A DNA stretch of 10,051 nt from an uncultured Methanosarcinales archaeon (GCA_937864385.1 CALMJN010000046.1:1-10051), one strand, 5' to 3'. Counted from the stretch's first letter, positions 1 through 7,460 are shown. Made by a program: numbers and translations. Notes: generated from the sequence alone by a model not told the origin.

Positions 1-1
1 C

Positions 2-697
2 GGCCCCAGCCTCGACCGCGGTGTCATCTTCCAGGGCCACGCGCTGATGCCCTGGCTTACCGTGCTGGAGAACGTGTCGTTTGCGGTGAAGTCGCGCTGG
101 TCTTCATGGAACAAACACAAGGTGCACGACCACGCCATGCGCTACATCGAACTGGTCGGCTTGAAGGGCGCCGAGCACAAGAAGCCGTCGCAACTGTCGG
201 GCGGCATGAAGCAGCGCGTGGGCATCGCGCGCGCGTTTTCCATCGAGCCGAAAATGCTGCTGATGGACGAGCCCTTCGGCGCGCTAGATGCGCTGACGCG
301 CGGCGTCATTCAGGATGAACTGCTGAAGATTTGCGCGGAGACCCAGCAGACCGTGTTCATGATCACCCATGACGTCGACGAAGCCATCCTGCTGTCCGAC
401 CGCATCATGCTGATGTCGAACGGCCCGCACGCGCGCATCGCCGAAATCGTCAACAACACCCTGCCGCGTCCGCGCGAGCGCAGCGCCATCCACAAGCAGC
501 CGCACTACTACCCGATCCGCAACCACCTGGTCGATTTCCTGGTGAGCCGGTCGAAGCAGTTCGGCGCCCTGCGTGACGCGCCCGACGCCCCCAGTTCGCC
601 CACCGTGTTCGATCCGGCCGATCTGGTCGAAGCCGAACCCGAAGTCGTTTCCACGCCGCCTGTGGGCAAACCCCACATCCACCTCGTCAACGCTTAA
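2..697 (+). CDS. ABC transporter ATP-binding protein, nitrate/cyanate type (5' partial)
   Basis: ATPase subunit of a NrtD/CynD/SsuB-type importer that would power uptake of nitrate, cyanate or a similar small anion from the cytoplasmic face. The frame is open from base 2, so the N-terminus with the Walker A motif lies outside the window. Visible in order are the Q-loop region (FQGH, about 32-43), the ABC signature LSGGMKQ (194-214), Walker B LLMDEP (257-274) with the D-loop GALD, and the H-loop ITHD (362-373). The tail ([14 protein letters not shown], then a Pro/Glu-rich end) resembles that of nitrate-transporter ATPases. The stop lies 12 bases before cyanase, so the two are probably co-transcribed; from this context I infer cyanate or nitrate as substrate. 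Family confidence is high, substrate confidence moderate. Confidence 0.9.
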   Translation, partial: GPSLDRGVIFQGHALMPWLTVLENVSFAVKSRWSSWNKHKVHDHAMRYIELVGLKGAEHKKPSQLSGGMKQRVGIARAFSIEPKMLLMDEPFGALDALTRGVIQDELLKICAETQQTVFMITHDVDEAILLSDRIMLMSNGPHARIAEIVNNTLPRPRERSAIHKQPHYYPIRNHLVDFLVSRSKQFGALRDAPDAPSSPTVFDPADLVEAEPEVVSTPPVGKPHIHLVNA

Positions 698-709
698 GGA
701 CTTTTAATC

Positions 710-1153
710 ATGACCCGCACCGAAGTCACCGACCTCATCCTCGCCGCCAAACACAAGAAAGGCCTCAAGTGGGCCGACATCGCCAAGAAAGTCGGCCAGA
801 GCAAGGAATGGACAACCGCCGCGCTGCTCGGCCAGATGACGCTCGACAAGAAGCAGGCGACGACCGTCGGCAAGATGCTCAATCTCCCCGCCGAAGCGGT
901 CGACCAGTTGCAGATGGTGCCGTACAAGGGCAGCCTGCCGAGCGCGGTGCCGACCGATCCGCTGATCTACCGCTTCTATGAACTGATCATGGTGTACGGC
1001 ATAACCATCAAGTCGCTGATCCACGAGGAGTTCGGCGACGGCATCATGAGCGCGATCGATTTTTCGATGGATATCTCGCGGGTGGAGGATCCAAAGGGCG
1101 ACCGGGTGAAGATCGTCCTGAACGGCAAGTTCCTGCCGTACAAGATGTACTGA
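710..1153 (+). CDS. cynS: Cyanate hydratase (cyanase)
   Basis: Cytoplasmic cyanase converts cyanate and bicarbonate to ammonia and CO2 (via carbamate), which detoxifies cyanate and supplies nitrogen. The protein has 147 residues, close to the usual 150 or so (E. coli 156). The N-terminal half is the helical, helix-turn-helix-like domain (residues 1-75). The C-terminal cyanase domain has YRFYE at 87-91 and GIMSAIDF at 111-118, giving the catalytic triad Arg88, Glu91 and Ser114, equivalent to E. coli Arg96, Glu99 and Ser122. It ends LNGKFLPYKMY, as cyanases do. An AAGGA ribosome-binding site (696-700) overlaps the stop of the ABC ATPase gene and sits 9 bases before the ATG. The gene is intact. 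Its stop is only 4 bases from the stop of the convergent EAL gene. Confidence 0.97.
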   Translation: MTRTEVTDLILAAKHKKGLKWADIAKKVGQSKEWTTAALLGQMTLDKKQATTVGKMLNLPAEAVDQLQMVPYKGSLPSAVPTDPLIYRFYELIMVYGITIKSLIHEEFGDGIMSAIDFSMDISRVEDPKGDRVKIVLNGKFLPYKMY

Positions 1154-1157
1154 TCGG

Positions 1158-1672
1158 CTAGCCGCCGCGCAGCAGGGATTCGAACGCGTCCGGCGGCAGC
1201 GGCTGCCCGAACAGATAGCCCTGCGCATAATCGCAGCCTGCTGCAGCCAGCAGGCTGCGCTGCCCCTCGGTTTCCACCCCTTCCGCGATCACCTTCAGCC
1301 CCAGTTCGTGCGCCATCATGATGATCGCGCGGGACAGGGCCATGTCGTTGGGGTCGGTTTCGATGTCGCGCACGAACGAGCGGTCGATTTTCAGGTAGTC
1401 GATCGGAAACTGCTTCAGATAGGACAGCGAGCTGTATCCGGTGCCAAAATCGTCGATGGCAATCTGGATGCCGGCGTCGCGAAAGCGGAACAGCAGGTTG
1501 GTGACGTCGGCATGCACGTTGAGCAACAGGCTTTCGGTAATCTCGACGATGAGGTTGGCCCCCGACAAGCCGATGTCCTGCAGATGGCTCAGCCATGCTT
1601 CCGTTTGCATGCGGCCTGCGGTACGGAACTGCACCGGCGACATGTTGACGCTGACCTGAAAATCCGCGCCGA
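1158..1672 (-). CDS. EAL-domain protein, c-di-GMP phosphodiesterase type (N-terminally truncated at junction)
   Basis: This is the C-terminal two thirds of an EAL domain, which hydrolyses cyclic di-GMP to pGpG. From the junction it reads QVSVNMSPVQF, then VEITES, IDDFGTGYSSLSYLK, LKIDRSFV, AEGVET and QGYLFGQPLP, so the metal-binding and catalytic core after the EAL motif is intact. The EAL motif itself and any upstream GGDEF, PAS or membrane part are missing, because homology stops at about 1655-1672 where archaeal cupin sequence starts in another frame. An in-frame ATG at 1643 exists, but it lies inside the conserved NMSPVQF segment and is not the true start. The upstream boundary given here is approximate. 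Full-length proteins of this type usually carry a sensor region before the EAL domain. Confidence 0.9.
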
Positions 1673-1680
1673 ATGCACCG
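1655..1680. other. Junction A: betaproteobacterial-like DNA meets archaeal-like DNA
   Basis: On the minus strand the cupin frame keeps its second cupin motif (GDSYSAPSGAVH) down to about 1673. The EAL domain frame becomes recognisable from about 1672 (FGADFQVSVNMS). The two genes are in different frames and read in the same direction, so one is cut at its C-terminal end and the other at its N-terminal side. GC content visibly drops from this point rightwards. No transposon end, target duplication or attachment site is seen. I infer an assembly or cloning chimera. Confidence 0.8.
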
Positions 1681-1924
1681 CTCCCGATGGAGCAGAATAG
1701 CTGTCGCCCGGCCCCAGATCAGAGCTTTTGCCATCCACGCTCAACCGAATCCTTCCCGAGACCACATATCCCGCCTGGTCCTGGGGGTGAGAATGGCCGG
1801 GGATCTCGACTCCCTTCTCCAGATCAAAACGGCAGATCATCAGCCTTTCATCGCTTACCAGAGTTCTGCGGGCCAGGCCGGGAAGCATCTCCACGACCTC
1901 TGCCCGGTCATAGAAAAAGAACAT
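1673..1924 (-). CDS. Small cupin-domain protein (C-terminally truncated at junction)
   Basis: Single-domain cupin, a small beta-barrel fold that usually binds a divalent metal; the substrate cannot be told. Residues 1-84 or so are visible. Cupin motif 1 is GHSHPQDQAGYVVSG (about residues 43-57), with the His-x-His pair but Gln where many cupins have Glu. Motif 2 is GDSYSAPSGAVH (about 73-84), with its His. The last strands are lost: after about 1673 the frame runs into EAL-domain DNA and yields an unrelated tail ending at 1589. The ATG follows the stop of inositol-phosphate synthase with no gap (TAG then ATG), so translation is probably coupled. A regulatory or enzymatic role near inositol metabolism is possible but only inferred. 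Confidence 0.8.
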
Positions 1925-3064
1925 CTACTTGGCCTTTACCGCCTGGGTCAGATATGCCTTCACATTATCCGCTTCAGTTGGCTGGCCCAGTATGAACTTC
2001 TCCACCATATCCTTGGCCAGCTCATCGGGGAACTGCACCGGAGGATGCTTCATGGTGTAGGCGGATATGGCCAGTAGAGGGCCGCCTATCTTTCTGTCCT
2101 TGGCCAGCTTGCAGATCCTTATGGCGTCTATGGCACTCCCGCCGCTGTTGGGAGAATCCTCCACCGATAATCGCAACTCCAGGTTTATGGGCACGTCTCC
2201 GAAGATCCTGCCCTCCATCCTCAAAAAGCAGACCTTGTTGTCCCTCTGCCAGGGCACATAATCCGATGGCCCGATGTGGATATCATCATCGCCTAGGGGC
2301 ACATCCAGAATGGACTGCACCGCCTCCGTCTTGGAGATCTTCTTGGACTTGAGACGCTCCCGGTTGAGCATATTGAGAAAGTCGGTATTGCCGCCGATGT
2401 TAAGCTGGTAGGTCCTGTCCATGATGCAGGCCCGGTCCTTGAAGAGCTGGGTTAAAGCACGATGGACAATGGTGGCACCAATCTGAGACTTGATGTCATC
2501 GCCAACAATTGGAACTCCCGCCTCCTGGAATTTAGCTGCCCATTGAGGATTGGAGGCTATGAAAACAGGCATGCAATTTACAAAGCCCACGCCAGCGTCC
2601 AGTGCCGCCTGGGCATAAAAGCGTGTGGCCTCCTCCGAGCCTACGGGCATATAATTAACCAGCACATCTGCCTCGGTGGATATGAGCTCTTCTCTCACAT
2701 CGCATGGCTGCTCGTCGGCTAGGACAAATCTCTTCTCAGCGGAATAGCTCCTCATATGGGGGGCGAACCCGTCCAGGACCGGCCCCATCTTTACCGATAC
2801 GTTCTTGCGAGGAACATCAGGATAAAACACCTTGGTGCAATTGGGAGGGGCAAATATGGCTTGGGCTACGTCCTTTCCCACCTTTCGCTCATCTATGTCG
2901 AAGGCCGCCACCACATCGATATCACTGGCTCTGTAACCGCAGATATCATAATGCATAAGCCCTATGCAATCCTTTTCATCAGCATTTTTGTAATATTCTA
3001 TCCCCTGAATCAGGGAACTGGCGCAGTTTCCCAAGCCCGCGATTGCCAACCTTATCTTTTTCAA
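1925..3064 (-). CDS. ino1: Myo-inositol-1-phosphate synthase
   Basis: NAD-dependent enzyme that turns glucose-6-phosphate into 1L-myo-inositol-1-phosphate, the first step to inositol headgroups of archaeal phospholipids. I place the start at a TTG (3064-3062), because an AGGAGGGG ribosome-binding site lies 7 bases upstream and the protein then begins MKKIRLAIAGLGN. A longer reading to 3181 would pass through the promoter. The product has 379 residues, normal for the prokaryotic family. Visible are the Rossmann loop AGLGNCASS (9-17), VNYMPVGSEEA (136-146), GFVNCMPVFIAS (160-171), GDDIKSQIGAT (188-198) with the conserved lysine, LNIGGNTDFLNM (221-232) and VEDSPNSGGSAID (301-313). Synthesis starts from its own TATA box (3141-3149). 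The cupin gene follows directly. Confidence 0.95.
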   Translation of the reverse strand: MKKIRLAIAGLGNCASSLIQGIEYYKNADEKDCIGLMHYDICGYRASDIDVVAAFDIDERKVGKDVAQAIFAPPNCTKVFYPDVPRKNVSVKMGPVLDGFAPHMRSYSAEKRFVLADEQPCDVREELISTEADVLVNYMPVGSEEATRFYAQAALDAGVGFVNCMPVFIASNPQWAAKFQEAGVPIVGDDIKSQIGATIVHRALTQLFKDRACIMDRTYQLNIGGNTDFLNMLNRERLKSKKISKTEAVQSILDVPLGDDDIHIGPSDYVPWQRDNKVCFLRMEGRIFGDVPINLELRLSVEDSPNSGGSAIDAIRICKLAKDRKIGGPLLAISAYTMKHPPVQFPDELAKDMVEKFILGQPTEADNVKAYLTQAVKAK

Positions 3065-3089
3065 ACTCTTTTCCCCTCCTGGGTCAAAT

Positions 3090-3124
3090 GAAGCTCGGAG
3101 ACCTGAGTTCGGAGTCGGAGCTTC
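3090..3124 (-). promoter_or_regulatory. Inverted repeat in the ino1 leader, possible operator or RNA hairpin
   Basis: The arms GAAGCTC (3090-3096) and GAGCTTC (3118-3124) are perfect 7-base inverted copies, separated by 21 bases that contain further CGGAG copies. The element lies between the ino1 TATA box and the ribosome-binding site, around or just after the expected transcription start. That placement suits a repressor site or a leader hairpin. Function is inferred only. Confidence 0.35.
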
Positions 3125-3140
3125 GTATAAATGCAGGACA

Positions 3141-3149
3141 TATATAACA
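3141..3149 (-). promoter_or_regulatory. Archaeal TATA box for ino1
   Basis: On the minus strand the sequence reads TTATATATG in an otherwise GC-richer intergenic gap of 130 bases. It lies about 77 bases before the TTG start, which predicts a transcript start near 3115-3120 and a leader of about 50 bases. The match to the archaeal TATA consensus is good. Confidence 0.6.
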
Positions 3150-3194
3150 TTATAGGCCCGGCTGAGACCAGCATTGTTCACCTTGGCTTTAACT

Positions 3195-4079
3195 TTATTC
3201 CCCTAGAATAGGTGCCAGAATTCTGCCTAGCACCCTGTCTAGCTCATCTGTCAGCCTGGCTCTTCCATCTTCGCTGCTTTCATATTCTATTCTCTCGGCT
3301 CGGGGTATATCGGTCAGATAGCTTGAGCCCTGCGGATAGATCAGAACCGTCTCTTTTCCCAGTGTATGAGCCATGCCCAGGCCGTACATAACCTGAGGAT
3401 CGGCTCCGGTGAGGTCGGCCAGTATCACCGCAGCATAGTTGATGCTTCGCCACATCTCCCTCACTGCCGCCCTTCCGCTGCGGATGTCCGGTGCATCCTC
3501 GTAAGCCAGATTTCGGGCGGAAAGTGCAGAAAGGATGGCCTCTTCTATTCCCGGCTCCCCTCTTTTCTCTGGCCGCAGTAGGAGCAAGGTCCTGGTCATG
3601 ACCGGCTCCTCGGCCGGGCCGAAAATGGGCCGGTGGCGCATGAGGCTGAGCTTCTCCTCCAGCCTCAGATACTCCGAGTCGACATGCTTTGCGGCAATGC
3701 CCTCCAGGGCAGTCCGGCGATCGGGGGTGCTCTGATCCATCAATACGGCAGGAAACTGGATTATGAAAGGATCATCGAATCCGAACTCCCACTTGGCACT
3801 TTGAGCTGCCTGCTGGACATTTAAAGCCATATCAGGCCGGCTAAAATAGCTGGCTGTGCGGTTTTCCAGCCGAAACTGGCCCAGGATGGTGAGGCTCTCC
3901 CGGTCCAGGATGGCCACCATGCTGGAAGGAAGCTGGCTCCTGGCAATTCCCCTCTGCAGATGCCTCTCCTCGGTCATGGAATCGACCATGGCCATGAATT
4001 CATCCAACAGGCCATCCACTCTGGCAATAAGCTCTGCCTCCATATCGCCGCTTTTCATCCGGTCCTTATCGTTGAGCAT
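3195..4079 (-). CDS. Uncharacterised protein with degenerate TIR/nucleoside-deoxyribosyltransferase-like C-terminal domain
   Basis: The protein has 294 residues and I do not recognise the full architecture. Residues 1-160 are mixed helix and strand with no motif I know. From about residue 161 (RTLLLLRP) to the end it resembles the Rossmann-like fold shared by TIR-like proteins and nucleoside 2-deoxyribosyltransferases. The hallmark ADLTGADPQVMYGLGMAHTLGK starts at 221. In relatives this segment reads ADLTG-x-NP-x-V-x-YELG-x-AHALGK, and the Glu is the catalytic residue. Here it is Gly233 (codon 3381-3383), so enzyme activity is doubtful. The ATG at 4079 has GAGGA 9 bases upstream; Met8 and Met13 are alternative starts. 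It is the last gene of the argG-DUF2111-rimI unit, 36 bases after rimI. No membrane segment or signal peptide is seen. Confidence 0.7.
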   Translation of the reverse strand: MLNDKDRMKSGDMEAELIARVDGLLDEFMAMVDSMTEERHLQRGIARSQLPSSMVAILDRESLTILGQFRLENRTASYFSRPDMALNVQQAAQSAKWEFGFDDPFIIQFPAVLMDQSTPDRRTALEGIAAKHVDSEYLRLEEKLSLMRHRPIFGPAEEPVMTRTLLLLRPEKRGEPGIEEAILSALSARNLAYEDAPDIRSGRAAVREMWRSINYAAVILADLTGADPQVMYGLGMAHTLGKETVLIYPQGSSYLTDIPRAERIEYESSEDGRARLTDELDRVLGRILAPILGE

Positions 4080-4115
4080 AAAACTTCATCCTCGTAATCG
4101 ATTACCTATTCCCGC

Positions 4116-4592
4116 TTAAAACTCGGGGCATGTCCTGAGATCTGTTTTTGCAGCAGGCAAAATAGCCTTGCACATCCGGAGGGCATGCTTGCCCGTTCCA
4201 TAGTAGTTTCTGACAAGCTCTCTATCCCTGTAGCCTGCTTTATGATAAAGCTCTATGGCCTCCGGCCTCTCCACTGCCGCCTCCAGCCGGACAGTCTCTG
4301 CACCGAGTCGCTGTAGCTTCTCCTCCAAAGAGGAGATGAGACTGCTTCCTATGCCCATCCTGCGGTATTGGGGATGAACATCCAGGGTATAAACCGCCCC
4401 CGCCTTTCCGCTGGCATAACCCATGATGAAACCAAGCACCTTTTTCTCCGGCTGGCAGGCGACTAAGCAGACGGCGTATTCTATGAGATAGGCAAACATC
4501 CGGGGGGGGAAGGCCGCCTCCTCAGGAAAGCAGAGGCTCTCGATCTGAACAATCTGGGCCAGGTCTCTGCTCTCCGCTCTCCGGATGTTCAT
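4116..4592 (-). CDS. GNAT-family N-acetyltransferase, RimI-like
   Basis: Transfers acetyl from acetyl-CoA to the N-terminal amine of a protein (RimI/Ard1 type); in archaea such enzymes act on many proteins. The 158 residues cover one GNAT fold. The start is IRRAESRDLAQIVQIE, the acetyl-CoA pyrophosphate loop is RRMGIG (77-82) after LDVHPQY, and the end carries AIELYHKAGY (112-121) and NYYGTGKHALRM (129-140), a typical RimI closing motif. The ATG lies only 4 bases after the stop of the DUF2111 gene, so the two are probably translationally coupled. A run of eight G (4502-4509) lies inside the gene but does not break the frame. The C-terminal tail after residue 143 is variable. Exact substrate unknown. 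Confidence 0.88.
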   Translation of the reverse strand: MNIRRAESRDLAQIVQIESLCFPEEAAFPPRMFAYLIEYAVCLVACQPEKKVLGFIMGYASGKAGAVYTLDVHPQYRRMGIGSSLISSLEEKLQRLGAETVRLEAAVERPEAIELYHKAGYRDRELVRNYYGTGKHALRMCKAILPAAKTDLRTCPEF

Positions 4593-4596
4593 TTCT

Positions 4597-5004
4597 TCAA
4601 GGGTACTGTTCCTGAACCTGCTTTATGACCTCGCCATAAGCCCCAAATACCTCAGGAATGTCTATAGTGCCTATCACATCCACTACACCAACTGCAGCAA
4701 CCGCTTGGCCCTCCACCACTATCGGTGCGACGGAGACTGGAATGCCTTTATAGGCTCCGCTCTCCGGCGTGGTGCGAATGCTCTTTCCTTCGCTTATAAC
4801 CGCCTCCAGCACCGGTCCGCTGTAGCTGTCATCAAGAACCATTCCTTTCTCCACCCTCACTCCAGGAAAGCCCCTGCTGCGCATAGTCACAGGAAGCCTG
4901 AGGATCTCATGCAAGGTCAGGGCCAGCGGTGCCAGGTCACCGGACCTGGAGTTCTCCGATATCACAATTCTGGGCATGATTGAGATATTGGGCTGCGATA
5001 TCAA
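4597..5004 (-). CDS. DUF2111 family protein (methanogen-specific type)
   Basis: This small protein matches my memory of the DUF2111 family, which is found mainly in methanogenic archaea and has no established function. The characteristic stretch is LAPLALTLHEILRLPVTMRSRGFPGVRVEKG, followed by VLDDSYSGPVLEAVI and APIVVEGQAVAAVGVVDVIGTIDI. The end, with two strand-like hydrophobic stretches, suggests a small ligand-binding or sensory fold; no membrane segment is seen. Two starts are possible: TTG at 5004, with AGGA 5 bases upstream (135 residues), or ATG at 4977 (MPRIVIS, 126 residues), with no clear ribosome-binding site. I prefer the first. It lies 25 bases after argG and 4 bases before rimI, and points to a methanogen source. 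Confidence 0.75.
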   Translation of the reverse strand: MISQPNISIMPRIVISENSRSGDLAPLALTLHEILRLPVTMRSRGFPGVRVEKGMVLDDSYSGPVLEAVISEGKSIRTTPESGAYKGIPVSVAPIVVEGQAVAAVGVVDVIGTIDIPEVFGAYGEVIKQVQEQYP

Positions 5005-5029
5005 ATAAATCCTGCCCTACCCGATAGTT

Positions 5030-6205
5030 CTACCGTCCCTTTCTCTTGAGAAGCCGGGCCTGGAAGCCGTGGTACTTGGCAAAGCCCTCTGCGTCCTTCT
5101 GGCTCAGCGTCCCAGAGTCAAATGATACCATATCCTGGTCGTAAAGCGCATCGGGGGATTGGCGACCCACAGGCATGGCAGCGCCGCAGTACAGCTTCAT
5201 CCTCACCGAGCCGTTGACCCTCTTCTGAGACTGGTTCAGGAAAGCCATGAGATCGTCATAGAGAGGATCCTCTACCAGGCCCTTATAGGCCAGCTCCGAC
5301 CAGGCCTCGTCCACCATGACCTTAAAGCGCAGCTGGGCTCGGGAGAGAACCAGATGTTCCAGATCTTTGTGGGCTGTGATCAGGATAGTAGCGGCAGGAT
5401 GCTCATAGTTCTCTCGAGCCTTGAGCCCCAGAACTCGGTCCTCGATCATATCCGTCCGGCCCACGCCATGCGCTCCCCCTATGCGGTTGAGCCTCTCTAT
5501 CAGCTTCAGTCCACCCATAGGCACTCCATCCAGGGAGACGGGCACACCTGCGGCAAAGTCGATCTCCACCACCTCTGGCTTCCTGCCGGCATCGGGTCTC
5601 TCCGTCCAGCCGTAGATCTCCTCAGGAGGCTCAAAGTAGGGGTCCTCCAGCTTGCCTCCTTCCATGGATCGGGACCATATGTTCTCGTCTATGGACCAGG
5701 GTTTCTCTTTGGTCACAGGAACATCTATTCCATGCTCCCGGGCATAATCAATCTCCCATTCCCGGGCCAGGTCCAGTTCTCGCATGGGAGCAATCACCCG
5801 GCAGTCCGTAGCCCGGAAGATGGCCTCGAAGCGGAGTTGATCGTTGCCGCGACCGGTGCAGCCGTGAGCCAGGTTCTTTATTCCCTTCTGCTCGGCGATC
5901 TCTGCTGCTTTTTTGGCTATTAGCGGCCGGGCGATGGCTGTTCCCAGGACGTAGCCCTCATAAGAGCCATTGGCCTTGATCAGAGGGAAGACATAGTCAT
6001 TGACGAACTCCTCTCTGGCATCTATGGTGATATGCTCATCCGCCAGAAGCTCGGCTCTCTTGTTTCCCCGTTCGACGTCAGACTGCGGCTGGCCAACATC
6101 CACCAACACCGTGACTATCCTGTCGAATCCATAGCGCTCTCTTAAGAGCGGTATGCAAACTGATGTATCCAGGCCACCGGAGTAGGCCAATACAACTTCA
6201 TTCAA
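5030..6205 (-). CDS. argG: Argininosuccinate synthase
   Basis: Joins citrulline and aspartate, with ATP cleaved to AMP and PPi, to make argininosuccinate in arginine synthesis. I choose the TTG at 6205, since a GGTGA ribosome-binding site lies 7 bases before it and the protein then begins [15 protein letters not shown] as in the family; the open frame to 6301 adds unrelated residues. The product has 391 residues, the usual length. The PP-loop ATP site AYSGGLDTS is at 7-15 and [14 protein letters not shown] at 114-127. Further on are [33 protein letters not shown] and the C-terminal [10 protein letters not shown]. It heads a minus-strand unit with DUF2111, rimI and the TIR-like gene, and is divergent from the radical SAM gene. 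Argininosuccinate lyase is not in the window. Confidence 0.97.
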   Translation of the reverse strand: MNEVVLAYSGGLDTSVCIPLLRERYGFDRIVTVLVDVGQPQSDVERGNKRAELLADEHITIDAREEFVNDYVFPLIKANGSYEGYVLGTAIARPLIAKKAAEIAEQKGIKNLAHGCTGRGNDQLRFEAIFRATDCRVIAPMRELDLAREWEIDYAREHGIDVPVTKEKPWSIDENIWSRSMEGGKLEDPYFEPPEEIYGWTERPDAGRKPEVVEIDFAAGVPVSLDGVPMGGLKLIERLNRIGGAHGVGRTDMIEDRVLGLKARENYEHPAATILITAHKDLEHLVLSRAQLRFKVMVDEAWSELAYKGLVEDPLYDDLMAFLNQSQKRVNGSVRMKLYCGAAMPVGRQSPDALYDQDMVSFDSGTLSQKDAEGFAKYHGFQARLLKRKGR

Positions 6206-6304
6206 TTCAGCTTCACCGCTGTCGTAAAGGAGAGATGATCGATTTAACCTTATCTCTTCATGCAGCGATAACTCTATAACTGCCGGGAAAAAAGAAAGCA
6301 TATA
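6206..6304. promoter_or_regulatory. Divergent promoter region between argG and the radical SAM gene
   Basis: This 99-base gap must hold the promoters of both genes. AT-rich candidates are TTTAAC (6241-6246) and TTATAGAG on the minus strand (about 6273-6280). Neither is a clear archaeal TATA box, so I do not assign single sites. The stretch before the radical SAM ATG lacks a clear ribosome-binding site. Confidence 0.35.
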
Positions 6305-7399
6305 ATGACCAAGCTTCTCGAGACGGCTGCCTTGGGCGTGGACTTTGATCCCGATCGTCGAGCATTGCAGGCCAGTGGGGCTCTGGCCAGGATAATCCAG
6401 CCGGTTTTAGATATGATGAACCAGAGGCTGGCGGAGGAGAAGCCTGCTCTGATTCGGGCAGATGATATGGTGGTCAGCACCTGGCTTCCGCCCATACCCA
6501 GCGGCCCCTTCAGGAGGCTGCTTGCCAATGAGGCCAGGGCGGCGATAGGCCGTCCGGTTCCCTCCACACTCTCCCTGGAGGTCACCAGAAGCTGCGGGGC
6601 CAGATGTGAGCACTGCCTGATGCGAGAGGGTGAGGGCGAGCTGAGCTATGAGGAGATGACTCGGATCATAGATCAGGCACTGGACCTGGGAAGCTGCATC
6701 ATCACCTTTACCGAGGGAGATCCTCTCCTTAGAGAGGATATATTCGATCTGATCAGGCATATTGATCCGGAGAAAGCGGTGGCAAATCTCTTCACCCCTG
6801 GCCTGGAGCTTACCGCGGAAAAGGCGATCAAGCTCAAAGAGGCGGGCCTCTACAATCTGATCATCGGCGTTTACAGCACCAATCCTGAGGAGCATGATCA
6901 GATCAGAGGCGTTGTTGGGGCCCATGCCCGGGCTCTGCAGGCCATACGCACGGCTCTCGATGCCGGTCTGATGGTCACCATGTCCTGCCATATCAAGTCG
7001 GGGCAGGTGGACAGAATTTTAGAGCTTTACAGGCTGGCCGACGGGCTGGGGGTACAGGAGCTTTCCGTATGGGAGGGCATGCCCAGAACACCCGAGGAGA
7101 AGCTGACTCTCATAGAGAAAGAGAAGATCGTGGATATCTACCGCAAGATCAACTCCGAACCGAGCGGACCCAGGATCTTCGCCAATACCTACTTCGAGGG
7201 CCAGATGCTCGGCTGCATGGCCGGAAGAAGGTGGATGCATGTGGCTGTGGACGGGAGCATCCGGGGCTGTCCTTACCTCGAAGATAGCTATGCCAGTATC
7301 AAAGATGTCTCACTAAAGGATGCCTGGAGGGCCCTGCGCCATAGCGAGGATTTCGAGGGTTCGGTTTCTCACTGCCCGGCCCAGGAGATCTTTGGTTAA
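6305..7399 (+). CDS. Radical SAM protein with SPASM-like cysteine-bearing C-terminus
   Basis: Cytoplasmic 4Fe-4S enzyme using S-adenosylmethionine to make a 5'-deoxyadenosyl radical; substrate unknown. The 364 residues contain an N-terminal helical extension (1-85), the cluster motif CGARCEHC (Cys97, Cys101, Cys104) after SLEVTRS, and EGDP (137-140), which fits the SAM-binding GGE-type position. The TIM-barrel part continues to about 285. The C-terminus ([26 protein letters not shown]) resembles the SPASM/twitch region of peptide- and cofactor-modifying members, with Cys304, Cys322 and Cys357. It ends at HCPAQEIFG. The number of auxiliary-cluster cysteines is low, so an incomplete or variant auxiliary cluster is possible. 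The gene is divergent from argG, and 127 bases separate it from the Hfq-like gene. No peptide-precursor gene is seen beside it. Confidence 0.88.
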   Translation: MTKLLETAALGVDFDPDRRALQASGALARIIQPVLDMMNQRLAEEKPALIRADDMVVSTWLPPIPSGPFRRLLANEARAAIGRPVPSTLSLEVTRSCGARCEHCLMREGEGELSYEEMTRIIDQALDLGSCIITFTEGDPLLREDIFDLIRHIDPEKAVANLFTPGLELTAEKAIKLKEAGLYNLIIGVYSTNPEEHDQIRGVVGAHARALQAIRTALDAGLMVTMSCHIKSGQVDRILELYRLADGLGVQELSVWEGMPRTPEEKLTLIEKEKIVDIYRKINSEPSGPRIFANTYFEGQMLGCMAGRRWMHVAVDGSIRGCPYLEDSYASIKDVSLKDAWRALRHSEDFEGSVSHCPAQEIFG

Positions 7400-7460
7400 T
7401 GTCATAATCTCAATTTGTAGGGCCGAATCAGAGGCAGCTTCAACTACAATTGGATCTGCA

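Noticed and set aside
284..1228. Long minus-strand open frames opposite the ABC ATPase and cynS
   Set aside because: These are antisense shadows in GC-rich DNA, without motifs, against two well-conserved genes.
1640..1700. Insertion sequence, integrase site or target duplication at the junction
   Set aside because: I found no inverted terminal repeats, transposase fragment or duplicated target, so true insertion is not supported.
976..1734. A 252-residue open frame on the minus strand over cynS, EAL and cupin DNA
   Set aside because: It is the third frame of strongly supported genes, is Arg/Ala-rich from GC bias, and crosses the junction.
1589..1924. An open frame of 111 residues that starts as a cupin and ends in an Arg/Cys-rich tail
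   Set aside because: The tail after about 1673 is EAL-coding DNA read in another frame across junction A; only the cupin part is kept.
3065..3181. An N-terminal extension of inositol-phosphate synthase to 3181
   Set aside because: The extension covers the TATA box and the inverted repeat, and the TTG at 3064 has an excellent ribosome-binding site and the family's usual N-terminus.
4502..4509. A run of eight G as a possible frameshift or phase-variation tract in the RimI-like gene
   Set aside because: The frame is continuous through it and the protein fits the GNAT fold on both sides; nothing supports slippage.
5159..5923. A 254-residue plus-strand open frame
   Set aside because: It is fully antisense to argG, whose motifs are clear; no family is recognised.
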